Assembly: GCA_937907205.1 (NCBI GenBank)
Contig: CALESE010000022.1
Coordinates: 1 to 27,527, forward strand
DNA length: 27,527 nucleotides
Origin: an uncultured Romboutsia sp.
GTDB taxonomy: Bacteria; Bacillota; Clostridia; Peptostreptococcales; Peptostreptococcaceae
Direction of reading: 5' to 3'
The notes under the pieces: model-generated
Told to the model about the DNA's origin: nothing
The model's database searches: none
The model's input: only the letters and a program-made list of their open reading frames with translations
Part shown: in pieces, positions 8,350 through 15,681 of the stretch
How the letters are laid out: the number at the start of each line of letters is the position of its first letter
Position numbering within the stretch: position 1 is the first letter of the stretch
Position numbers and translations under genes: made by a program

Positions 8350-8820
8350 CTATATGTTTATATCTTCTATAATTATATCGTTATTATTAATATTTATAAT
8401 GATAAATCCTCTTCTACTTAAATCTCTTGGTGAAGATAAACTTCCCGGATTTATATAAAGTATATTATCTTTTTTTATATTAAGTGGTACATGAGTATGA
8501 CCAAATATAACTATATCTGCTCCAACTTCTTTAGCCTTTTTTTCTAACATATCTAATCCATACTTAACTCCGTATGAATCTCCATGACATAAAAATACAT
8601 TTTTACCTTCTATATCAAAAATTAATTCATCTTCTACATTATCAAAATCACAATTTCCTCTAACGGCAATTATAGGAATATTAGTTTCTTTATGTAGGTA
8701 TTTAGAGTCTAAAAAATTATCTCCAGCATGAATTAATAAATCACAATCTTTTAAATCTTGTATGGCTTTATTCATGTACTTTTGCATTCTATGAGTATCA
8801 CTCAATACCCCAACTTTCAT
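8350..8820 (-). CDS. YfcE/MJ0936-type metallophosphoesterase
   Basis: A small calcineurin-like phosphodiesterase of 156 residues. All metal-site motifs are present: DTH (Asp8, His10), GDN (Asp34), GNCD (Asn56), CHGD (His79) and GHTH (His108, His110). Family members hydrolyse phosphodiester model substrates with Mn or Ni; the physiological substrate is unknown. The ATG overlaps the stop of the preceding gene by one base (TAATG), with only a weak AGTGAGA upstream, so translation probably depends on coupling to the RNase PH/RdgB gene. That link hints at a role in nucleotide or RNA turnover, which is inference. Confidence 0.9.
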   Translation of the reverse strand: MKVGVLSDTHRMQKYMNKAIQDLKDCDLLIHAGDNFLDSKYLHKETNIPIIAVRGNCDFDNVEDELIFDIEGKNVFLCHGDSYGVKYGLDMLEKKAKEVGADIVIFGHTHVPLNIKKDNILYINPGSLSSPRDLSRRGFIIININNNDIIIEDINI

Positions 8821-10169
8821 TATCTCACTACCCTTTTACTAAACTCACTTTTCATTAATTTTAATGCATTAGCCCTATGACTTATGCTATTTTTAACAGC
8901 TGCTGGAATTTCTCCAAATGTTTTATTGTATCCATCAACTATGAATAACGAATCATATCCAAATCCATTTTTACCCTTTTCTTCGAATCCTATATATCCT
9001 TCACAAGTACCCCTTACAACAAATTCTTTTCCATCTGGGAAAACTACAGCTATTGCAGATACAAATCTTGCAGTTCTTTTACTCATAGGAGTATTAGCTA
9101 ATGCTTTTAGTAGTTTTTCTCTATTTTGTTCATCAGTTGCATTCTCTCCTGCATATCTAGCAGAATAAATTCCAGGCTTTTTACCAATTGCATCAACTTC
9201 TAATCCAGAATCATCTGATATGGCTATTTTATTAGTTAATTTTGCTATTGTTCTTGCTTTTATTAAAGCATTATGCTCAAATGTTTTTCCATCTTCTACA
9301 ATTTCTATTCCACCTAGATTAACATCTTTTAGAGAATATATAGTATAGTCAAAATCTTCTAATATTGCACCGATTTCTTCTAATTTATGAGCATTATTTG
9401 TAGCTATAACTACTTCATCTCCATATTCCATACCTAATATTTCGTCTGCAATTTCACCTAATGCTTCTCTTTGTGCTTTTATCAACGCTTTATTTCCTTT
9501 CTCTCCAAGTTCTAATAATGTATTTAAATCCTTTCTTGAGAAAGGTCTTTCTTCTCCTGTACCTTGAACTTCTACAAATTCACATTTATCAGTCATTATT
9601 ATATTCATATCAACATGTGCCTTTGAATCTTCTTCATAACATAAGTCAAGTAGATATTGATTATTTACTATACCAACACTTATCGCTGATACAAAGTTTC
9701 TAACTGGCATTTCTTTTATTGCCTTTGATTTATGTAATTTATTTAATGCATCAACTACTGCAACAAATGCTCCTGTTATCGATGCCGTTCTTGTTCCACC
9801 ATCAGCTTGAATTACATCACAGTCTACCCAAATAGTTCTTTCTCCAATTTTATCTAAATCTATTACAGACCTTATAGCTCTACCAATTAATCTTTGTATT
9901 TCTTGTGTTCTACCATCAATTTTTCCCCTTGATGACTCTCTTACCTTCCTTTGATGAGTAGACCTTGGTAACATAGAGTACTCTGCATTTATCCATCCAG
10001 TTCCTGTATGTCTTAAAAAAGGAGGTACTTTATCTTCTATAGATGCTGTACATATAACTTTAGTTTCTCCCATTTCAATTAATACTGAGCCTTCAGCATA
10101 TTTTGTATAGTTTCTAGTTATATTAATATCTCTTAATTGGTCATTGTTTCTATTATCAATTCTCGTCAT
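8820..10169 (-). CDS. rph: Fused RNase PH and XTP/dITP diphosphatase (Rph-RdgB)
   Basis: A 449-residue two-enzyme protein. Residues 1-245 are RNase PH, a phosphorolytic 3'-5' exoribonuclease that trims tRNA 3' ends: GGTRTASITG (124-133), DLCYEEDSKAHVDMN with metal-binding Asp181 and Asp187, and the GTGEE motif (203-207). Residues 252-449 are RdgB/HAM1, which hydrolyses dITP, XTP and related bases to keep them out of DNA: TNNAHKLEEI (257-266), SDDSGLEVDAIG (318-329), GFGYD (402-406) and SHRANAL (430-436). The joint is only a few residues long. Both domains look catalytically complete. Separate genes are the rule in Bacillus; the fusion is known from some Clostridia. The RBS is AAAGGG. It is coupled to the phosphoesterase gene downstream. 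Confidence 0.95.
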   Translation of the reverse strand: MTRIDNRNNDQLRDINITRNYTKYAEGSVLIEMGETKVICTASIEDKVPPFLRHTGTGWINAEYSMLPRSTHQRKVRESSRGKIDGRTQEIQRLIGRAIRSVIDLDKIGERTIWVDCDVIQADGGTRTASITGAFVAVVDALNKLHKSKAIKEMPVRNFVSAISVGIVNNQYLLDLCYEEDSKAHVDMNIIMTDKCEFVEVQGTGEERPFSRKDLNTLLELGEKGNKALIKAQREALGEIADEILGMEYGDEVVIATNNAHKLEEIGAILEDFDYTIYSLKDVNLGGIEIVEDGKTFEHNALIKARTIAKLTNKIAISDDSGLEVDAIGKKPGIYSARYAGENATDEQNREKLLKALANTPMSKRTARFVSAIAVVFPDGKEFVVRGTCEGYIGFEEKGKNGFGYDSLFIVDGYNKTFGEIPAAVKNSISHRANALKLMKSEFSKRVVR

Positions 10170-10343
10170 TTTAAACCCTTTCTTAATCTATTAAAAGTAA
10201 TTGATCTCTAAATTAATTTAACAAACTATAGTAATAATATTAACACAACTTTAAAGTAATTTTCCACACTTAAACTCATCCATATAACTTGGTTTTACCT
10301 CAAATTATTTTAGATTTATTGTATATATATCTACTATTTTATA

Positions 10344-12365
10344 TTATTTTAATTTATATTCTACTTCCTCTTTACTATTTAATTTGCATATTTCTATAAA
10401 CTCATTTTCATCTATTACCTTTATACCTAATTCATTAGCTTTTATAAGTTTAGAACCAGCTTCCTCTCCTGCTAGTACAAATGTTGTTGATTTGCTTACA
10501 CTTGATGTAGCTTTTCCACCTCTAGATTCTATCATTTCTTTAGCGTCATTTCTTTTTAAGGTTGGCAGTGTACCAGTTAAAACTATTTTCATTCCTTCAA
10601 ATACTTTAACTTTATTATTATCTTCATTTTCAATTATTTGAGTATTTACTCCAGCTTCTTTAAGTTTATTTATTACATTTATATTTTTATCCTCTTTAAA
10701 GAATTCAACAACACTGTTAGCCATTGTTTCACCAAATTCCTCTAAATTAACTAACTCATTTGCATTAGCTTCTATTATTGAGTCTAAGCTTTTAAAGCTA
10801 TTTGCTAATATTTTTGCTCCTTTAACTCCTATAAATTTAATACCTAACCCATTTATAAGTCTCCACAAGTCATTTTCTTTTGATTTTTGTATTGAATTTA
10901 TAAGATTAGTTGCAGATTTTTCACCCATTCTTTCTAAATTAACTATATCTTCTTTTTTTATACTATATAAATCAGCTATATCTTCTATTATCTTTTCATT
11001 TAATAATAAAGTTATTATTGATTCACCTAATCCATCTATATTCATAGCATCTCTTGATACAAAGTGGATTATTCCTCTTCTTATTTGAGCTTTACAAGAC
11101 ATATTAATACACTTTACTGCGGATTCTCCATCTAGTCTAACTGTTGGTTCTGAACAAACCGGACATTTATCTGGCATATTAAATTCTATCTCATTACCAT
11201 TACGTTCTTCTTTAACAACTTCTATAACCTGAGGTATTATGTCTCCTGCCTTTTGAACTAATACTGTGTCATTTATCCTTATATCTTTTTCTTTTATATA
11301 ATCTTCATTATGTAATGTAGCTCTACTTACACTTGTACCTGCTAATCTAACTGGCTCAAGCACTGCAGTAGGAGTTATAGTTCCTGTTCTCCCAACTTCA
11401 ACTATTATGTCTAATATTTTTGTTTTTTTCTTCTCCGCTGGGAATTTATATGCTGTTGCCCATCTAGGACTCTTTGCAGTATATCCCATTGATTCTCTTT
11501 GTTTTATATCATTTACCTTGATAACCATCCCATCTATTTCAAAATCTAGTTTATCTCTATTTTCAGTCCAATATTCAATATGCTCAATAACTTCTTGTAT
11601 ATTTTTACATACTTTATAATTAGGACTTACTGAGAATCCTAAATTAGTTAAAAATTCTAGGCTTTCACTATGAGTCTTAAACTCTAAATTTTCACCATAT
11701 TCTAAGTTAAATATGAATATATCTAGAGGCCTTTTTGCAGTCAATTTGGAATCTAATTGTCTAAGTGATCCAGCTGCTAAGTTTCTTGGATTAGCATATA
11801 ACTGTAATCCTTGTTCTTCTTGCTGTTCATTTATCTTTTTGAAATTTTCTTTTGATATATAAACTTCTCCTCTAACTACAAGCTCATTACTATCATTAAT
11901 CTTTAATGGTATACTTTTTACAGTCATTAAGTTCTTTGATATATCTTCTCCTACTACTCCATCTCCTCTTGTAGCTCCTTTTTTAAACTCTCCATTTTCA
12001 TATGTTAATCCAACAGAAAGCCCATCTATCTTAAATTCAACTACATACTCAACATCTGAACTTACCATATCTTTAACTCTCTTATCAAAATCTTTTAAAT
12101 CTTGAGCTGAGTATGCATTTGATAAACTAAGCATTGGTATCTTATGTACTATTTGTTCAAACTTATCTAATGGCTTTCCACCAACTCTATTACTTGGAGA
12201 ATCTATTCTTTTTAAATTAGGATTTTCTTCTTCTAATCTTATTAACTCTTTCATTAATTCATCATACTGTGCATCTGAAATTTCTGGATTATCTTGATTA
12301 TAGTATTTTTCATTATGGTAATTGATTAAATCTACTAATTCATCCATTCTTTTTTCAATATTCAT
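10344..12365 (-). CDS. ligA: NAD-dependent DNA ligase LigA
   Basis: It seals nicks between Okazaki fragments and during repair, using NAD. The 673 residues have the full family layout: Ia domain (1-70), adenylation domain with nucleophile Lys112 in KIDG, OB fold (about 320-395), four-Cys zinc finger (Cys401, Cys404, Cys419, Cys424), helix-hairpin-helix repeats (about 430-585) and a C-terminal BRCT domain (about 595-670). The RBS is AGAGGTGG, nine bases from the ATG. The usual partner pcrA is not in front of it; a hydroxyacid dehydrogenase with its own terminator is. No clear promoter or terminator of its own was found, and the 174 bases downstream show no strong hairpin. Confidence 0.97.
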   Translation of the reverse strand: MNIEKRMDELVDLINYHNEKYYNQDNPEISDAQYDELMKELIRLEEENPNLKRIDSPSNRVGGKPLDKFEQIVHKIPMLSLSNAYSAQDLKDFDKRVKDMVSSDVEYVVEFKIDGLSVGLTYENGEFKKGATRGDGVVGEDISKNLMTVKSIPLKINDSNELVVRGEVYISKENFKKINEQQEEQGLQLYANPRNLAAGSLRQLDSKLTAKRPLDIFIFNLEYGENLEFKTHSESLEFLTNLGFSVSPNYKVCKNIQEVIEHIEYWTENRDKLDFEIDGMVIKVNDIKQRESMGYTAKSPRWATAYKFPAEKKKTKILDIIVEVGRTGTITPTAVLEPVRLAGTSVSRATLHNEDYIKEKDIRINDTVLVQKAGDIIPQVIEVVKEERNGNEIEFNMPDKCPVCSEPTVRLDGESAVKCINMSCKAQIRRGIIHFVSRDAMNIDGLGESIITLLLNEKIIEDIADLYSIKKEDIVNLERMGEKSATNLINSIQKSKENDLWRLINGLGIKFIGVKGAKILANSFKSLDSIIEANANELVNLEEFGETMANSVVEFFKEDKNINVINKLKEAGVNTQIIENEDNNKVKVFEGMKIVLTGTLPTLKRNDAKEMIESRGGKATSSVSKSTTFVLAGEEAGSKLIKANELGIKVIDENEFIEICKLNSKEEVEYKLK

Positions 12366-12440
12366 ATCGTAACCACCTCTTATGAAATTCTATCTTATAT
12401 TATTACCAGTTTATACATTTAATATATTTTAGTATATCAT

Positions 12441-12475
12441 AAAATAAGCTACCTAATTATTTGGTAGCTTATTTT
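12441..12475 (-). terminator. Terminator after the 2-hydroxyacid dehydrogenase
   Basis: A 13-bp perfect stem with core AAGCTACC / GGTAGCTT (12441-12453 with 12463-12475) and a 9-base loop begins one base after the stop codon. The U-rich 3' arm (TTATTTTATG) serves as the release tract. It separates the dehydrogenase from ligA. Confidence 0.85.
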
Positions 12476-12476
12476 A

Positions 12477-13412
12477 TTAATACCCTTTATCAATATTAAT
12501 AATATTATTTAATTTTTTACCGTCTTTGTAATTACTTAAATTATTATAAATAACATTAAATGTTCTTTCCTTATTTTTATCACTTATCCAAGAATTATGA
12601 GGTGTTATTATTACATTATCAAATTCCCAAAGTTTACTATCTTCACTTAGTGGCTCATTTTCAAATACATCTAAATAAACACCTCTAAACTTCTTTATAT
12701 ATCTTACTAAATCTTTTTCATTTACTATATTTCCTCTTCCAACGTTTATGAAAATTGATTTATCTTTCATTAGGCTAAACTTATCTTTATTAATAATACC
12801 TATTGTTTCTTTAGTTGACGGCATAGTACAGACTACAACATCACAATTTTTAAATACTTTATCCATATCTTTAGATGAAAAACATTTATCAAAATACTCT
12901 TTAAGTGTTCCATCAGTATTAACACCCCATACTTCAACACTAAAAGCTTTTAATCTTTTTGCGGTTTCGCTTGATAATGTTCCTGTTCCTAAAAATCCTA
13001 CTTTTTTATCTGTAAGCTCTGTTAAAGAGTAATCCATCTTCCATTTTTTATTTAGTTTCTTGTTGTAAAATTTAATACTATTTTTATAAATATTAAGTAT
13101 GTTCATAACTATAGTCTCAGATATAGGTACGCTATAACTTCCTTTATTGTTGCATATTAATATATCTCTATTTTCTAATTTATCCTTTGGTATTTGATCA
13201 ATTCCTATGCTAGACGTTTGAATATATTTTAAATTTTTCATTTTAGATATATCTAATGTATCAAATGGATTATATGTTACTAATATTTCAGATTCATTTA
13301 TATATTTATCATTTTCTATACTATTTTCAGGATAATATTTTATCTCATATCCCAATTGTTCTATCTTATGTAATTGGTCATTAGAAAATTTTACTGTGCA
13401 TGTTATCTTCAT
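12477..13412 (-). CDS. D-isomer-specific 2-hydroxyacid dehydrogenase
   Basis: An NAD(P)-dependent oxidoreductase of 311 residues interconverting a 2-keto acid and a D-2-hydroxy acid. The Rossmann motif GTGTLS lies at 142-147. The catalytic Arg226 (VGRG), Glu253 (FENEP) and His272 (TPHNS) triad is complete. The closest broad families are phosphoglycerate dehydrogenase-like and glyoxylate/hydroxypyruvate reductase-like, but it has no ACT or other regulatory domain. It is Lys/Asn/Ile-rich and its N-terminal catalytic domain diverges, so the substrate is unknown. The RBS is AGGAGGGG. A hairpin terminator stands in its leader (13461-13487), suggesting attenuation control. Confidence 0.88.
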   Translation of the reverse strand: MKITCTVKFSNDQLHKIEQLGYEIKYYPENSIENDKYINESEILVTYNPFDTLDISKMKNLKYIQTSSIGIDQIPKDKLENRDILICNNKGSYSVPISETIVMNILNIYKNSIKFYNKKLNKKWKMDYSLTELTDKKVGFLGTGTLSSETAKRLKAFSVEVWGVNTDGTLKEYFDKCFSSKDMDKVFKNCDVVVCTMPSTKETIGIINKDKFSLMKDKSIFINVGRGNIVNEKDLVRYIKKFRGVYLDVFENEPLSEDSKLWEFDNVIITPHNSWISDKNKERTFNVIYNNLSNYKDGKKLNNIINIDKGY

Positions 13413-13460
13413 ATATATCCCCTCCTAATTAATTCATTTTATATTATATTTATAATAAAC

Positions 13461-13487
13461 TAAAAAGTCCTCCATACAGGAGGACTT
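13461..13487 (-). terminator. Terminator hairpin inside the dehydrogenase leader
   Basis: A 9-bp stem with core AGTCCTCC / GGAGGACT (13465-13473 with 13479-13487, loop ATACA) is followed by a U5 run on the minus strand. It is only about 50 bases upstream of the dehydrogenase ATG and about 300 bases after the previous gene, which already has its own terminator. This position fits a transcription attenuator, or the end of a short RNA. Confidence 0.75.
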
Positions 13488-13499
13488 AATCTATTTTAA

Positions 13500-13552
13500 A
13501 TAAATGTATAAAACTATGATGTCATAAAAGACGAGGTGTGGTATACATTTAT
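13500..13552. other. Possible structured RNA element upstream of the attenuator-like hairpin
   Basis: An 11-bp perfect stem ATAAATGTATA / TATACATTTAT (13500-13510 with 13542-13552) encloses a 31-base loop that is richer in G and C than its surroundings. The loop contains GTC-N6-GAC as a small inner hairpin. On the minus strand it lies directly before the terminator at 13461-13487, which is the layout of a riboswitch or leader-regulated gene. It does not match any riboswitch consensus I know by eye. Confidence 0.4.
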
Positions 13553-13624
13553 CTAATAGTATTTTAACCATTTTATTCTTAATTATTTATAATTAAAATA
13601 TAAATTATTTGTAAATTTTATATT

Positions 13625-13668
13625 AATAATAAATATTATCCAAATTAATTTGTATAATATTTATTATT
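13625..13668. repeat. 44-base near-perfect palindrome
   Basis: Arms of 15 bases (13625-13639 and 13654-13668) and a perfect 12-base palindromic core (CAAATTAATTTG, 13641-13652) are all centred on one axis. Only one symmetric pair, 13640/13653, mismatches. The sequence is almost pure A/T apart from the core. Neither side has a clear U tract separate from the stem, so it does not look like a terminator. It could bind a dimeric regulator, form a stable RNA hairpin, or be the remnant of a small inverted-repeat element. Confidence 0.7.
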
Positions 13669-13723
13669 TAAAGGCTTACAAAAAATTTAAATAGAAGTGA
13701 GTATTATTTTTTCATGTATTAAC

Positions 13724-13764
13724 CTAAAAATAGCTACTTCTATTTGTAATAAAAGTAACTATTT
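13724..13764 (-). terminator. Terminator after the double 2Fe-2S gene
   Basis: A 17-bp stem, including two G-U pairs on the minus strand (13728-13744 with 13748-13764, 3-base loop), is followed by U5 (13726-13730). It lies about 30 bases past the stop codon. Confidence 0.8.
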
Positions 13765-13792
13765 GCCAGTAATCTTAATTAAAATAATAAAA

Positions 13793-14113
13793 TTATCTTT
13801 TTATATCTATTACATTTTGAACTAAAGCCTTACATCTTCCACATCCAGTTCCTGTTCCTGTAACTTCAGCAACTTTATCAGTAGTATCAGCTCCATCTTT
13901 AACTGCATTAACTACAGTTTCAAGAGAAACTCCTTTGCATCCACAAACTGATGCTAATATTTTTTCTATTTCAGATACACATCTTCCACATCCAGTACCT
14001 GCACCTGTCATCTCTTTTATTTCATCTACAGTTCTAGCACCTTGTATCATAGCCTTTCTTATATCTATGTAACTAACATTCTTACAAAAACAAATTGTCT
14101 TATTTCCTGCCAT
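13793..14113 (-). CDS. Tandem BFD-like [2Fe-2S] protein
   Basis: A 106-residue protein consisting of two head-to-tail copies of the bacterioferritin-associated ferredoxin (BFD/Fer2_BFD) domain. Copy 1 uses Cys8, Cys10, Cys42 and Cys45; copy 2 uses Cys57, Cys59, Cys91 and Cys94. Each follows C-x-C-x31-C-x2-C, and both end in the shared TGxGTGCGRC signature, so two [2Fe-2S] clusters are expected. Single-domain BFDs are about 60 residues, and in other bacteria they reduce ferritin iron for release or serve as domains of larger redox enzymes. No ferritin or partner oxidoreductase is adjacent. The RBS is AAGGAGA, the gene is monocistronic and ends in a strong terminator. Electron carrier or iron-sulfur store is inference. 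Confidence 0.88.
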   Translation of the reverse strand: MAGNKTICFCKNVSYIDIRKAMIQGARTVDEIKEMTGAGTGCGRCVSEIEKILASVCGCKGVSLETVVNAVKDGADTTDKVAEVTGTGTGCGRCKALVQNVIDIKR

Positions 14114-14181
14114 TATATATTCTCCTTAATAAATTATTTTCTCTAATATTTTATACCATATTTATACTAATTTAATCTAGT

Positions 14182-14210
14182 ATTATAAAAAAATAATTTT
14201 GAAAAATCAA
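14182..14210 (-). promoter_or_regulatory. Candidate promoter of the double 2Fe-2S gene
   Basis: The -35 TTGATT (14205-14210) and -10 TATAAT (14182-14187) have 17-base spacing. The -35 is embedded in the terminator hairpin of the upstream methyltransferase gene, so promoter and terminator overlap. The surroundings are very AT-rich, which raises the chance of a false match. Confidence 0.45.
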
Positions 14211-14222
14211 AACTATTTTTTT
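14187..14222 (-). terminator. Terminator overlapping the rRNA methyltransferase stop codon
   Basis: A 16-bp inverted repeat (14187-14202 with 14207-14222, 4-base loop, one G-U pair) ends in a U7 run on the minus strand. The 5' arm contains the last codons and the stop of the methyltransferase gene. Confidence 0.75.
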
Positions 14223-15574
14223 AATTCAAGTTTAGCCACACATTCAACGTGCATCGTATGAGGGAACATATCTACTGGCTGTATTTCAACACATTTAAAT
14301 CCATGTTCATCTAAGTAATTAAGATCCCTTGCTAATGTAGATGGGTTACAAGATACATAAACTACTCTGTCCGGTTTCATAGATATTATTGTATCTAATA
14401 CCTTTTCATCGCATCCTTTTCTAGGAGGATCTACTACAACTACATTGGCTGTTTTGCCTTCCTTATACATTTTCGGTACTACTTCTTCAGCCTTACCTAC
14501 ATAAAACTCTACATTATCTAAGTTATTTAACTTAGCATTTATCTTTGCATCTTTTATAGCATCTGCAACTATTTCTATCCCATAAACTTTACTAGCTTTT
14601 TGAGCTAAGAATAATGATATACTACCTATACCACAATATATATCGAATACAGTATCATTTTCTTTAAGTTCTGCATATTCTAAAGCCTTATTATATAGTA
14701 CCTCTGTTTGTAAAGGATTAACTTGGAAAAATGATAATGGTGATATTTCAAATACTAAATCACCTATATAATCATTTATTTTTCCATTTCCATATATAAG
14801 TATGTTTTCTTTACCTAATATAACATTCGTTCTTTCTTTATTTACATTGACTACCAACGTCTTAAATCCAGGTATATTTTCTTCTAATACTGATGAAAGT
14901 TCATTTAAGTAAGGTAACTTGTTACCATTAGCTACTAACACCACCATAACTTCATTAGTTGTAAAACCAACTTTAGTCACTAAATGTCTTAGTAATCCTG
15001 TATGAGACTTTTCATCATAAATACTTACATTATAAGCATTTATGTAAGTTTTAATTATCTTAACTATTTTATCATTTACATCATGTTGTATTATACATTT
15101 ATCTGTTGGTATAATGTCGTGACTTTTCTTTTTATAAAATCCTATTGAAGGTGAATTATTTATATTTTTTATAGGAAATTGTGCTTTATTTCTATATCTA
15201 AAAGGTTCTTCCATTCCTATAGTTTCATGTATTAATACATCATCTAATTTTCCGATTCTAGTTATAACTTGCTTTACTTCATTTGTTTTAATATCCAACT
15301 GCTTTTGATAATCTAATTCTTGAATTTGACAACCTCCACAATCTTTAAGGCTATCATCACACATTCTTTTCACTCTAAAAGGTGATGGCTCTATTATCTC
15401 AACAATATTTCCAACTGCGTAGTTCTTTTTTGATTTATTTATTTTTACCTTTAATTTATCTTGTATTAATCCGCCCTCTACAAATACAGTAAATCCATCA
15501 TATTTACCTACTCCAACTCCACCTTGACCTATATCTACTATATCTACTATATATTCTTTTTGCTTTAACAACAT
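14213..15574 (-). CDS. rlmD: 23S rRNA (uracil-5-)-methyltransferase, RumA/RlmD family
   Basis: A SAM-dependent enzyme making 5-methyluridine in 23S rRNA (U1939 in the family reference; RlmCD in Bacillus also methylates U747). The 453 residues carry an N-terminal TRAM RNA-binding domain (about 1-60) and a [4Fe-4S] site Cys72, Cys79, Cys82, Cys160. Further on are SPLSFFQVN (278-286), the SAM motif DIYCGIGS (311-318), VDPPRKG (381-387), the nucleophile Cys409 in SCNPST and the general-base region MFPHTMHVE ending at Glu444. All catalytic parts are intact. The RBS is CGGAGGA. Clostridia often hold several paralogues, and tRNA-U54 activity occurs in some relatives, so the exact target is less certain than the chemistry. 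Confidence 0.92.
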   Translation of the reverse strand: MLLKQKEYIVDIVDIGQGGVGVGKYDGFTVFVEGGLIQDKLKVKINKSKKNYAVGNIVEIIEPSPFRVKRMCDDSLKDCGGCQIQELDYQKQLDIKTNEVKQVITRIGKLDDVLIHETIGMEEPFRYRNKAQFPIKNINNSPSIGFYKKKSHDIIPTDKCIIQHDVNDKIVKIIKTYINAYNVSIYDEKSHTGLLRHLVTKVGFTTNEVMVVLVANGNKLPYLNELSSVLEENIPGFKTLVVNVNKERTNVILGKENILIYGNGKINDYIGDLVFEISPLSFFQVNPLQTEVLYNKALEYAELKENDTVFDIYCGIGSISLFLAQKASKVYGIEIVADAIKDAKINAKLNNLDNVEFYVGKAEEVVPKMYKEGKTANVVVVDPPRKGCDEKVLDTIISMKPDRVVYVSCNPSTLARDLNYLDEHGFKCVEIQPVDMFPHTMHVECVAKLELKK

Positions 15575-15625
15575 AGGTTTATCCTCCGTACATTTATTTT
15601 AAAAATATCCAAGAATTTATTTTAC

Positions 15626-15655
15626 CAAAAAAATAGGAGCTTATAAAGCCCCTAT
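15626..15655 (-). terminator. Terminator after pfkA-pyk
   Basis: A 10-bp stem ATAGGAGCTT / AAGCCCCTAT (15633-15642 with 15646-15655, one G-U pair on the minus strand, 3-base loop) is followed by U7 (15627-15633). It is strong and GC-containing, about 25 bases after the pyk stop. Confidence 0.9.
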
Positions 15656-15681
15656 ATAAATAAATATTCACTTTTATATAA

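Larger units (their letters stand above)
13413..13792. other. 380-base gene-free stretch rich in inverted repeats
   Basis: No ORF with a usable RBS was found on either strand. It contains, right to left: the terminator of the 2Fe-2S gene (13724-13764), a 44-base near-perfect palindrome (13625-13668), a small AT hairpin (about 13580-13597), the 11-bp closing stem at 13500-13552, and the U-tailed hairpin at 13461-13487. This density of pairing sequence is unlike every other gap in the window. Confidence 0.75.

Noticed and set aside
10260..10268. DnaA-box-like TTTTCCACA in the ligA-rph gap
   Set aside because: It is a single site with one mismatch in AT-rich DNA, with no cluster and no origin genes nearby.
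13500..13552. Known riboswitch or ribozyme (purine, preQ1, c-di-GMP, guanidine, hammerhead)
   Set aside because: The GACGAGGTG stretch on the plus strand recalls guanidine-III elements, but the rest of the consensus and its pairing are missing, and the gene nearby is on the other strand. No class could be assigned.
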